From Kineobactrum sediminis (GTDB taxonomy: Bacteria > Pseudomonadota > Gammaproteobacteria > Pseudomonadales > Halieaceae), in the NCBI RefSeq assembly GCF_002868715.1, contig NZ_PKLZ01000008.1, positions 434,001 through 498,000 on the forward strand: DNA of 64,000 nt, given 5' to 3'. The notes below the pieces were generated by a model. The model was not told where the DNA came from, made no database searches, and saw only the letters and a list, made by a program, of their open reading frames with translations. The position numbers were made by a program, and so were the translations under genes. The stretch's first letter is position 1. The number at the start of each line of letters is the position of its first letter. Positions 49,075 to 57,586 of this stretch are shown piece after piece.

Positions 49075-51771
49075 CTAACGGGCCCGTCTTCGCATCAGAC
49101 GCAGACGAAGCTGTTTCTCGATCTCGATAATGAACAGCAGGGCCACACCCACCGCGACAATTATTGCACCATCGCGCAGAGACACCGCCTCGGTGCCGAA
49201 GATAGCCTGCATGAATGGCGCATAGGTAATGGCAAACTGGGCAAGCACCACGACCGTGATCGTCAGCCAGACAAACGGTGTGCCACGCAAGCCGCGCCAG
49301 CTGAGAGAGGTGCCGTACAGTGTGCGAATGTAGAACAGGTTGAATATTTCCATCACCACGAGGGTGTTCAAGGCGATGGTCCGGGCCAGTTCAATGGAGT
49401 AGCCGCGCTCGATGGCGTAACTGTACATACTGAACACACCGGCAACAAACAGGCTCGAGATGAGGATTATCAGCCACACCAGATCGCCGGTGAGCAGGGG
49501 CTCGTCCCGAGACCGTGGTTGCCGCTCCATGGTGCCCGGTTCGGTGGGCTCGAACGCCAGCGCGATCCCCAGAGTGACTGCGGTAACCAGGTTAATCCAC
49601 AGGATCTGTACCGGCGTTATCGGCAGGCTCATACCCAGCATTATCGCGACGATTATGGTAAACGCCTCACCGCCGTTGGTCGGCAACGTCCACGCCAACA
49701 CCTTCTTGATATTGTCATAGACCGTGCGGCCCTCGCGTATGCCAGCCACAATGGACGCAAAGTTATCGTCGGCAAGCACCAGCTCAGACGCTTCCTTGGC
49801 CGCCTCGCTGCCGCGCTGGCCCATGGCAATACCCACGTCCGCGCGCTTCAGGGCCGGCGCATCGTTAACCCCATCTCCGGTCATGGCCACTGACATGCCG
49901 TGGCCCTGCAGGGCCACTACCAGCCGCAGTTTATGCTCGGCACTGGTGCGGGCAAACACGTCGCAGTCGAGCACGACATCCGCCAGGGCATCGTCATCCA
50001 TGTCTTCCAGTTCTTTGCCCGTGAGTACCTTGTCGGGATTCTGCATCCCGATCTGCCGGGCAATCGCGGCCGCGGTACCCGGGTGGTCGCCGGTGATCAT
50101 TTTAACCTTGATACCGGCGGTGTAGCATTCGGCAATGGCGTCGATTGCCTCTGCTCGCGGGGGGTCGATCAGGCCCGTCAATCCAAGCAGTACCAGCCCT
50201 TCCTCGACATCACTGCGCTCCAGCACCGTGTGCTCGGGAGGCACCGGCTTACAGGCGATCGCCAGCATTCGCTGGCCCGATTCCGCCATCGCCTCCATGC
50301 ACTGATCCCATCTGTCCTGGTCCAGCGACTCATTGCCACCATCGGTCTTGCGCTGGTCCCTGCACATCGGCAACAGACGCTCCGGGGCGCCCTTGACGAA
50401 GATAAAGGCCTCGTTCTCATGGTTGTGGTTCAGCGTTGCCATATACTGTTCGGCGGAATCAAATGGAATACCATCGGTTCGCTCCCAGTTCCTTGACTCC
50501 GTCGTGCTACTGAGGTCAAGCTTGCAGGCCAGTGCCAGCAGAGCCCCTTCCATGGGATCTCCGGAAATCTGCCAGTCATCCTCGTGTTTATTCAGTTCGG
50601 CGTCATTGCATAGCAGGCCGGCAAGGGCAAGATGCTTCAGCTGGGGGTGATCCCCGGCGTGAACGGGGTTGTCATCCAGCAGTACATCGCCCACCGGGTC
50701 ATAGCCCTCACCGGTAACGGTGAATTCATTTTCCCCGGTCATTACCGAGGTCACCATCATTTCATTGCGAGTGAGCGTGCCGGTCTTGTCGCTACAGATC
50801 ACCGAAATCGAGCCCACCGTTTCCATCGCAGGCAAGCGCCGGACAATGGCATTGCGCCGGGCCATGGCCTGCACGCCGACCGCCAGGGTGATAGTCAGAA
50901 TTGCCGGTAATCCCTCGGGAATTGCGGCCACTGACAACCCCACAACCACCATGAAGGTTTCGCCAAAGCCCATGCCGCCAACCCAGTAGCCATAGCTGAA
51001 CAGCGCGCCTGCGATGACGAGAATCACCGCGGTCAGCCGCCGGGAGAATATTGTCATCTGGTTCAGTAACGGCGTGGTCAGGGGCTCCACCGTTTCCAGC
51101 ATATGGCTAATCCGCCCTATCTCGGTCTGTTCACGAACAGCCACCACCACGCCGCGGCCCTGCCCCGCAACCACCATGGTGCCGGAAAAAGCCATGCAGC
51201 TGCGATCACCCAGAGCAGCATCCTCCGCCACCGGTTCGGTATTTTTGTCGGTGGCTACGGATTCCCCGGTAAGGATAGCTTCCTGGATGCTCAGGCTGCG
51301 GCTGCGCAGCAGGCGCAGGTCGGCGGGCACGCGGTCACCGGCCTCGAGCAGTACCACGTCACCCGGGACCAGTTCACTCGCATCAATACTGGTTCGATGA
51401 TCGTCGCGCAGCACCTCGGCACGTGGCGCCAGCATATTGCGGATAGCGTTCATGGCTTTTTCGGCCTTGCCTTCCTGGATAAAGCCTATCGCCGCGTTAA
51501 TGATCACGACAGCCAGGATCACCACCGTATCAATCATATGACCCAGCACCGCGGTAATAGCCGCGGATACCAACAACACATAGATCAGCAGGTTATGAAA
51601 GTGACCCAGAAAACGCCGCAGCGCGCTGGCCCGGGCGGGTGCTTCCCGTTCGGGGCCCAGGTCCGCGAGACGCTTTTCTGCCTCCCCGGGCGTAATCCCT
51701 TCCGGACTGGAATCCAGTGCCTCCAGTACTTCGTCCACCTTCTGGCTGTGAAACGCATTCTTGTCGGGCAT
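49075..51771 (-). CDS. P-type cation-transporting ATPase (P2/PMR1-like)
   Basis: An 898-aa P-type ATPase from ATG 51771 (AAGGATTCCG upstream). Features: N-terminal regulatory domain (EVLEALDSSPEGITPGEAEK), actuator loop TGESVATDKNTEPV, helix 4 PEGLPAILTITLAVGVQAMA, phosphorylation site SDKTGTLTRNEMMVTSV, nucleotide region FVKGAPERLLPMC, hinge TGDGVNDAPALKRADVGIAM and a C-terminal cation_ATPase_C domain (LPITPVQILWINLVTAVTLG). The pattern is that of bacterial Ca2+/Na+-type P2 ATPases. The ion is not determined from sequence. It is divergent from the cytochrome gene at 51902. Confidence 0.93.
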   Translation of the reverse strand: MPDKNAFHSQKVDEVLEALDSSPEGITPGEAEKRLADLGPEREAPARASALRRFLGHFHNLLIYVLLVSAAITAVLGHMIDTVVILAVVIINAAIGFIQEGKAEKAMNAIRNMLAPRAEVLRDDHRTSIDASELVPGDVVLLEAGDRVPADLRLLRSRSLSIQEAILTGESVATDKNTEPVAEDAALGDRSCMAFSGTMVVAGQGRGVVVAVREQTEIGRISHMLETVEPLTTPLLNQMTIFSRRLTAVILVIAGALFSYGYWVGGMGFGETFMVVVGLSVAAIPEGLPAILTITLAVGVQAMARRNAIVRRLPAMETVGSISVICSDKTGTLTRNEMMVTSVMTGENEFTVTGEGYDPVGDVLLDDNPVHAGDHPQLKHLALAGLLCNDAELNKHEDDWQISGDPMEGALLALACKLDLSSTTESRNWERTDGIPFDSAEQYMATLNHNHENEAFIFVKGAPERLLPMCRDQRKTDGGNESLDQDRWDQCMEAMAESGQRMLAIACKPVPPEHTVLERSDVEEGLVLLGLTGLIDPPRAEAIDAIAECYTAGIKVKMITGDHPGTAAAIARQIGMQNPDKVLTGKELEDMDDDALADVVLDCDVFARTSAEHKLRLVVALQGHGMSVAMTGDGVNDAPALKRADVGIAMGQRGSEAAKEASELVLADDNFASIVAGIREGRTVYDNIKKVLAWTLPTNGGEAFTIIVAIMLGMSLPITPVQILWINLVTAVTLGIALAFEPTEPGTMERQPRSRDEPLLTGDLVWLIILISSLFVAGVFSMYSYAIERGYSIELARTIALNTLVVMEIFNLFYIRTLYGTSLSWRGLRGTPFVWLTITVVVLAQFAITYAPFMQAIFGTEAVSLRDGAIIVAVGVALLFIIEIEKQLRLRLMRRRAR

Positions 51772-51901
51772 CGGAATCCTTCCTGTTGTGGGAATCACCT
51801 TTCAGCTTAATACCGCTGTGGTCACAGCGCCACAAAGGCACGCCATGACGATACCGTCGCCACACGGTATAATCGAGACACTTGCACTGGTGGATACAAT
51901 A

Positions 51902-53671
51902 ATGAGAACCCGCTACTCCTTCGTACTATTACTGCTGGGCCTGCTCGCCGTTGGCACCGAGGCCGTAACCCTGAGGGTGACCAATCCCGAGGGGCAACCG
52001 ATAAACCCCGCCATGGTCACCCGTACCCCGCTGGTCGTACCCGAAGTTGACACAAGCGATAACGGTTACCCACCTCACGGTGTCAGCAACCAGGCCGCGG
52101 TAGCCACAACTGCATTCACGGATGCCGGGGGCAGCGTCACCATTGATGACACCGCTACAGCTTCCAGCATCCGGATACGCGCCCAGGGCTATGTGGATGC
52201 GCATATCCAGGTACCACTCGATCAGCAGGATATTGCCGTTGTTCTGCAGCCCATGACCCCGGCACAGAAAGTGGCCAGCTATCCCTCCAATGTCTGGCTG
52301 TCCCAGTTGCACTTTGGCGGCGATGCCGAACTCAAGAAGACCTTTCAGCTCAACTGCGCTTTCTGCCATCAGCAGGCATCCCCGTTCATGCGCAATGAAC
52401 GTACCGTCGACCAGTGGGTGAGCGTCATGGAGCGCATGAACAGTTATGGCGCCAGGTTGCCGGAGCCCGACCACAAGCCCATTGCCGAGTTGTTACAGCG
52501 TGAGCTGCGCGAGCTACGGGAACATCCGGGGCAGGTACCGGAGCCCCGTCCCTGGGATGCGCAGCTGGCACAGGTGGAGTATACCGAATGGCCCCTGGGT
52601 GACGGCTTTTCGCAGATGCACGACTTCCTGCTGCACCCCAACGGCTACGTCTATGTGGGCGACAATCTGTTTGATCGTATCTATGAGGTGGATCCGGAAA
52701 CGGGCGCCTACACCGTGTACAAGGTACCCCATCACGAGGGTGCCAGGGTTGGCGGCATCCTGGGCAATCGCTTCACCGTATTCCCGAAAATGGACAACTA
52801 CATGGGGGTGCACTCGTTTGCCTACTCGAAGAAGGATGGCGCCATTTTCATTACGCCCTCCATGCAGCAAGCCCTGCTGGAATTTGATCCGGTCACCAAG
52901 GCGTTCACCATTCACGACATGCCACGGGGCTACTATCCGCATACTATCCGCACCGATGACCAGGACCGGGTCTGGTTTACCCTGGCACTGTCGAACCAGG
53001 TGGCCATGTTTGACCGGGGTACCCGCGCATTCACAGTCTATGATCTGCCCGCACGCAGCATCCGCGAGTGGCTGATACTCAAGGCATTGCCACTGCTGTT
53101 CTGGCTGGACCCGGAAACCCGGCCACAGCCCTCCCCGGACCGCGATGGCACAGGCCTGCCCATGCCCTACGGTATCGACGTTGCACCGGACGGCCGGGTC
53201 TGGGTGGCGCGGCTGTATGCCAATGACCTGGCGGTCATTGATCCGAAGACGGACACAGTGAGCATGGTGGACTTTCCCTATGAAGGCCCCCGCCGCCTGC
53301 GCGCCGATGCCGATGGCAACCTGTGGATTGTCGCCTTCCAGGATTCCCTGCTGGTGAAATACAACCCGAACAGCGCTACCTACACCGATTATCCACTGCC
53401 CGTGGTCAACGAAATCCCCTATGCACTGAATGTGGACCGCGAGCGGGGCATGGTGTGGGTCAATGGTAACCAGTCCGACACGCTGCTCTCGTTCGAGATC
53501 GAAAGCAGGCAGTGGCAGGTATATCCCATGCCGCGGCAGCGATTTTTCACCCGCGATGTTGAAATCTCCGAAGCCGACGGTGCGGTGTATACCAGTAATT
53601 CCCACTTCCCCACCTGGCAATCCGAGGGTGGCACCCCCACCCTGCTACGGATTACCCCGCGCCGGGATTGA
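51902..53671 (+). CDS. c-type cytochrome / Vgb-like beta-propeller protein
   Basis: A 589-aa secreted protein from ATG 51902 with signal peptide RTRYSFVLLLLGLLAVGTEA. Residues after the signal form a carboxypeptidase-regulatory-like beta domain (TLRVTNPEGQPINPAMVT). A single heme c motif LNCAFCHQQASPFM follows, then a virginiamycin-B-lyase-like propeller (HDFLLHPNGYVYVGDNLFDR, PYGIDVAPDGRVWVARLYAN, LNVDRERGMVWVNGNQSDTL). The heme ligand Met is probably one of the conserved methionines nearby (VSVMERM). It most likely passes electrons from the two PQQ dehydrogenases downstream, which follow within 5 and 31 nt, to the respiratory chain. Confidence 0.87.
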   Translation: MRTRYSFVLLLLGLLAVGTEAVTLRVTNPEGQPINPAMVTRTPLVVPEVDTSDNGYPPHGVSNQAAVATTAFTDAGGSVTIDDTATASSIRIRAQGYVDAHIQVPLDQQDIAVVLQPMTPAQKVASYPSNVWLSQLHFGGDAELKKTFQLNCAFCHQQASPFMRNERTVDQWVSVMERMNSYGARLPEPDHKPIAELLQRELRELREHPGQVPEPRPWDAQLAQVEYTEWPLGDGFSQMHDFLLHPNGYVYVGDNLFDRIYEVDPETGAYTVYKVPHHEGARVGGILGNRFTVFPKMDNYMGVHSFAYSKKDGAIFITPSMQQALLEFDPVTKAFTIHDMPRGYYPHTIRTDDQDRVWFTLALSNQVAMFDRGTRAFTVYDLPARSIREWLILKALPLLFWLDPETRPQPSPDRDGTGLPMPYGIDVAPDGRVWVARLYANDLAVIDPKTDTVSMVDFPYEGPRRLRADADGNLWIVAFQDSLLVKYNPNSATYTDYPLPVVNEIPYALNVDRERGMVWVNGNQSDTLLSFEIESRQWQVYPMPRQRFFTRDVEISEADGAVYTSNSHFPTWQSEGGTPTLLRITPRRD

Positions 53672-53676
53672 CAGGA

Positions 53677-55602
53677 ATGCGATGCTCGCTTGCATTGCAG
53701 CGCTGTCGCCTGGCGCTGGCACTGGTTTTGGCACTACACCCAGCCATGGCTGCCGGGCAAGACCAGGACTGGGGGTTCTACGGTGGTGATGCTGGTGGCC
53801 GCCACTATTCCACGCAGGCCCAGATCAACCGGCAGAATGTTGCCGACCTTGATGTGGCCTGGGTTTTTCGCAGTGGCGATGCCGCACGTTTTGGTGCTGA
53901 ACTGGCCAACACCTCGGCCCAGAGCACTCCCATCCTGCTGCCCGAGGCTGCCGGTGCCAGCCTGGTCTATTGCACACCCTATAACCGTGTTATCGCCCTG
54001 GACCCGGGTACGGGGAAACAGCGCTGGGACTTTGACCCGGGCATTGATCGCGACGGCGAGCGCCCGTTTCGCTGCCGTGGAGTCAGTTACGCCGAAGAGC
54101 CCTCAGCCCCCGCGGCAAGCCATTGTCGCCATCGCCTGTATATGGCCACCCATGATCGCAGGCTCTGGGCCATTGACGCCCGCGACGGCCGCCCCTGCGC
54201 AGGCTTTGGCGATCAGGGCCGAATAGCGTTGCACGGCAGCGTGGACACGCCCGCTGGTGAGGTCAGCAATTCCTCTGCCCCGGTGATCGCCAATGGCGTT
54301 ATCGTCGTCGGCTCCAGCATTATCGATTTTGCCCGGGCCACAACGCCCCGGGGCACGGTACAGGCCTTCGCCAGTCGCGACGGCCGCCTGTTATGGCAGT
54401 TTGATCCCCTGCAGGGCCAAGCGCACAGCGGCAGTGCCAATGTCTGGGCGCCCATGTCGGCCGATGCCAAACATGGCCTGGTGTTTCTACCCACCAGCGC
54501 ACCATCACCGGACTATTACGGGGTTGACCGCCCCGGCGCCAATCCTTCTGCCAACAGCGTCGTCGCCCTCGAGCTTGCCACCGGCAAGCTGCGCTGGCAA
54601 TTCCAGCACGTACGCCATGATTTGTGGGACTACGATACCCCGGCGCAGCCTATCCTGTTCGACTGGACGCGCGATGGTACTCCCGTGCCCGCACTTGCCC
54701 AGCTTACCAAACAGGGGTTTGTGTTTGTGCTCAACCGGCTTACCGGTGAGTCATTGTGGGAAATCACCGAACAGCCGGTACCACCGTCGCAAATCCCCGG
54801 TGAGATCACTGCCCCCACGCAGCCCAAACCCATCGCTCCACCGCCCTTGCTGGACGGCTTCCTGATGCCCGCGGATGCCTGGGGACTAACACCGCTTGAT
54901 CGGGCTGACTGCCGCAGGCAATTGAGCAACCTGCATAATCTGGGGCTGTTCACGCCCATCAGCGAGACCCTTACCCTGATGTATCCGGGCAGCCTGGGTG
55001 GTGCCAATTGGGGCGGCGGCGCGCTACTCGGCGATAGCGGTATCCTGCTGGTGAACGTCAACAATATCGCGTTTACCGGCAAACTGATCAGGGAGACCGC
55101 AAGTGCCATACCACAAGGCAGTCACCCCGCTGCGGGCCAGCGCATGCGGGTGAGTATGCAGGGCACGCCGTATGCCGTGGAAATCGGCAGCCTGCAGTCG
55201 TTCCTGGGCCTGCCCTGCAACCCGCCGCCCTGGGGCAAGCTGGTGGCAGTGGACTTGTATGGCGGCACCATTGCCTGGGAAACCGCGCTCGGGTCCGTAC
55301 ATGAGATGGGGCCGGTTACAGCTCCCTTTCAGATTGAATGGGGCACACCCAACCTCGGTGGCGGTATTGCCACCGCAGGAGGGCTGTTCTTCATTGGCGC
55401 CACCATGGACCGACAAATACGGGCATTTGACGTGAACACCGGTAACACCCTGTGGCAACACACTCTACCCAACGATGCCACCGCCACACCCATGACCTAT
55501 CGCTACCAGGGCCGCCAGTATGTGGTGATCAATGCCGGTGGCCACACCATGTTCAACCGCGGCCAGGGCGATTACCTGTACGCCTTCGCCCTGCCCGAAT
55601 GA
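53677..55602 (+). CDS. PQQ-dependent dehydrogenase, glucose/quinate-type without membrane domain
   Basis: About 641 aa with signal peptide (ALALVLALHPAMAAG). The eight-bladed PQQ propeller starts WGFYGGDAGGRHYSTQAQIN and NVADLDVAWVFRSGD, with RCRGVSYAEE, HDLWDYDTPAQPILFDW, NWGGGALLGDSGILLVNVNN and GGGIATAGGLFFIGATMDRQ as seen in membrane-bound glucose/quinate/shikimate dehydrogenases. The five N-terminal transmembrane helices of that family are absent, so it is periplasmic and must use a soluble acceptor such as the cytochrome encoded just upstream. TTG at 53668 is an alternative start. PQQ biosynthesis genes are not in the window. Confidence 0.88.
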   Translation: MRCSLALQRCRLALALVLALHPAMAAGQDQDWGFYGGDAGGRHYSTQAQINRQNVADLDVAWVFRSGDAARFGAELANTSAQSTPILLPEAAGASLVYCTPYNRVIALDPGTGKQRWDFDPGIDRDGERPFRCRGVSYAEEPSAPAASHCRHRLYMATHDRRLWAIDARDGRPCAGFGDQGRIALHGSVDTPAGEVSNSSAPVIANGVIVVGSSIIDFARATTPRGTVQAFASRDGRLLWQFDPLQGQAHSGSANVWAPMSADAKHGLVFLPTSAPSPDYYGVDRPGANPSANSVVALELATGKLRWQFQHVRHDLWDYDTPAQPILFDWTRDGTPVPALAQLTKQGFVFVLNRLTGESLWEITEQPVPPSQIPGEITAPTQPKPIAPPPLLDGFLMPADAWGLTPLDRADCRRQLSNLHNLGLFTPISETLTLMYPGSLGGANWGGGALLGDSGILLVNVNNIAFTGKLIRETASAIPQGSHPAAGQRMRVSMQGTPYAVEIGSLQSFLGLPCNPPPWGKLVAVDLYGGTIAWETALGSVHEMGPVTAPFQIEWGTPNLGGGIATAGGLFFIGATMDRQIRAFDVNTGNTLWQHTLPNDATATPMTYRYQGRQYVVINAGGHTMFNRGQGDYLYAFALPE

Positions 55603-55633
55603 TCCCCTGCGCCTGCCAACACCGGAGCCTGCC

Positions 55634-57586
55634 GTGAAGAAGACCCTGTTGCTACTGATTCTGCTCGTAGGTGCTGCGGCGCTGTGGCTGGCCGGCAGTG
55701 GGGGATTGCAGGACCCGGGCAAGTCGCTTGAGGCCTTTGCCATGCGCCATGCCGACAAACTGCCGCTGGAGTACTTTGGAGGCCGGCTTTATGAACAACA
55801 TTGTGCAGGCTGCCACGATAACCCGGCGATGAAAGCACCTACCCGGCAGGCCCTGGGCAACCTGTCGCGCGAGGGCATCATGGTATCGCTGGAATTTGGC
55901 AAAATGCAGCCAATGGCGGCACACCTGAGCAGGCAGCAACGCGGGCTGATTGCGCTGCACCTTACCGGCTCCGCCGAAGGCATCTACGATTGGACTGATG
56001 ATATTGCCTGTACTGAGCCGGCAGGCAAAGATAAAACCGTTCTCGCAGGGAACTGGGGATCGGGGCTGGCCAACCGCCGCTTCGTTACCGAGTCGGTGGC
56101 CGGCATTGATCGGGATAATGTTGGCCGCCTTGAACTTGCCTGGAGCCTGGCCCTGCCGCGGGTCACCGACATGCGTTCCCAGCCGGCCATCATCGGCGAC
56201 ACCCTGTACCTGGGCGACCGGGCGGGGATGCTCTATGCCCTCGACCGAAAAACCGGCTGTGTGCGCAACCACACCGAAATCATGGCCGGCGTACGCTCCG
56301 CCATTACTGTGGCCCGCCTTGCGAATGGCCGCGACCTGCTGGTCTTTGCCGACTCCCTGGCCAACCTGTTTGCCATTGACCCCGACACCCTGGACACCGT
56401 GTGGCAGGTATCGGCCAAAGTGTTCGACACCTCCGTGGTCACCGGCTCCATCAGTTATTACAATAATCGCCTGTACGTGCCGGTGTCGTCCTATGAGGTG
56501 GCCGTGGCAGGCAGCCCGGATTATGTGTGTTGCCGGTCCCATGGCGCGGTACTGGCGCTGGACGCCGACAGCGGTAAAACCGTGTGGCAGTGGCACGCAA
56601 CGCCCGATGCCACCCTGCAGGGCCAGAACGCCGATGGCGTGGACTGGTATGGTCCTTCAGGCGCCGTGGTCTGGTCTACTCCAACCATTGACCCTGTGCG
56701 CAACCGCCTTTACGTCGGCACCGGCCAGAATCTGTCCGAACCGGCCACGGATACCAGCGACGCGATCATTGCGCTGGATCTTGCCAGCGGTGAACTGGTG
56801 TGGCAGTTTCAGGCCACCGCTGGCGATGTCTGGAACGCCGCCTGCCAGAATGACGGCGCCAATTGCCCTGATGATCCCGGCCCCGACTTCGATTTTGGTG
56901 CTTCGGTTATCATCGCCGACCAGCCGGATGGCCGTCAGCTACTACTGGCGGGGCAAAAATCGGGTGAAGTATTCGCCCTTGACCCGGACCCGGCTGGCGC
57001 TACCGGTGAGCTGGTCTGGCGTCGGCGGGTGAGCCTTGGTACCACCAACGGCGGCATTCACTGGGGTATGGGGTTGTCCGGCACCCGGCTGGTCATTCCG
57101 GTGGCCGACCCTGAAAGGGAGCGCCCTGGCTATACACCAGCGCCGGGGCTCTATGCTTTGGATATCAGCAACGGTGAACTGCTGTGGCAACAACCGGTTA
57201 ACCGGGACTGTGAGTTTCCCCAGGAACACCGGCCCCTGGTTGGGTTGGCCCAGGTACGCTCGGGCAAAAGCCAGCCTCTGGCGGAACAATACCGCTGCTC
57301 TTTTTACTACGGGCTGTCAGCCGCCCTCACGGTAACGCCGGAGCTGGCCTTCAGTGGTGCGCTGGACGGCAGGATTCGCGCGCATGACCTGCGCGACGGG
57401 AGCATATTGTGGCAGACAGCCACCGCAGTGCCCGTGAGGGCCAGCAACGGTCTGGAGGGGCACGGTGGCGCCATCGATGTCGGCGGCCAGATAGTCGCCG
57501 GCCGCTGGCTCTATGTGTCATCCGGTTACAGCATGTTCGGGCAGCTGCCCGGCAACCTGCTACTGGCCTACCGGGTAGTTGACTGA
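55634..57586 (+). CDS. quinohaemoprotein dehydrogenase, polyvinyl-alcohol-dehydrogenase-like
   Basis: A 650-aa protein from GTG 55634 (CCGGAGCCTGCC upstream). N-terminal anchor or signal TLLLLILLVGAAALWLAG. A heme c domain with LYEQHCAGCHDNPAMKAPTR is followed by a PQQ propeller: DNVGRLELAWSLALPRVTDM, FDTSVVTGSISYYNNRLYVP, DYVCCRSHGAVLALDADSGK with the adjacent Cys-Cys pair that caps PQQ, and GPSGAVVWSTPTIDPVRNRL. This heme-first order is that of PvaA-type polyvinyl alcohol dehydrogenases. It oxidises an alcohol in the periplasm; the real substrate is unknown. The 3' end overlaps the convergent RND gene by 19 nt. Confidence 0.88.
   Translation: MKKTLLLLILLVGAAALWLAGSGGLQDPGKSLEAFAMRHADKLPLEYFGGRLYEQHCAGCHDNPAMKAPTRQALGNLSREGIMVSLEFGKMQPMAAHLSRQQRGLIALHLTGSAEGIYDWTDDIACTEPAGKDKTVLAGNWGSGLANRRFVTESVAGIDRDNVGRLELAWSLALPRVTDMRSQPAIIGDTLYLGDRAGMLYALDRKTGCVRNHTEIMAGVRSAITVARLANGRDLLVFADSLANLFAIDPDTLDTVWQVSAKVFDTSVVTGSISYYNNRLYVPVSSYEVAVAGSPDYVCCRSHGAVLALDADSGKTVWQWHATPDATLQGQNADGVDWYGPSGAVVWSTPTIDPVRNRLYVGTGQNLSEPATDTSDAIIALDLASGELVWQFQATAGDVWNAACQNDGANCPDDPGPDFDFGASVIIADQPDGRQLLLAGQKSGEVFALDPDPAGATGELVWRRRVSLGTTNGGIHWGMGLSGTRLVIPVADPERERPGYTPAPGLYALDISNGELLWQQPVNRDCEFPQEHRPLVGLAQVRSGKSQPLAEQYRCSFYYGLSAALTVTPELAFSGALDGRIRAHDLRDGSILWQTATAVPVRASNGLEGHGGAIDVGGQIVAGRWLYVSSGYSMFGQLPGNLLLAYRVVD

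Noticed and set aside
55652-56596. 314-aa minus-strand frame
   Set aside because: Antisense to the heme/PQQ protein; composition is that of a shadow frame.
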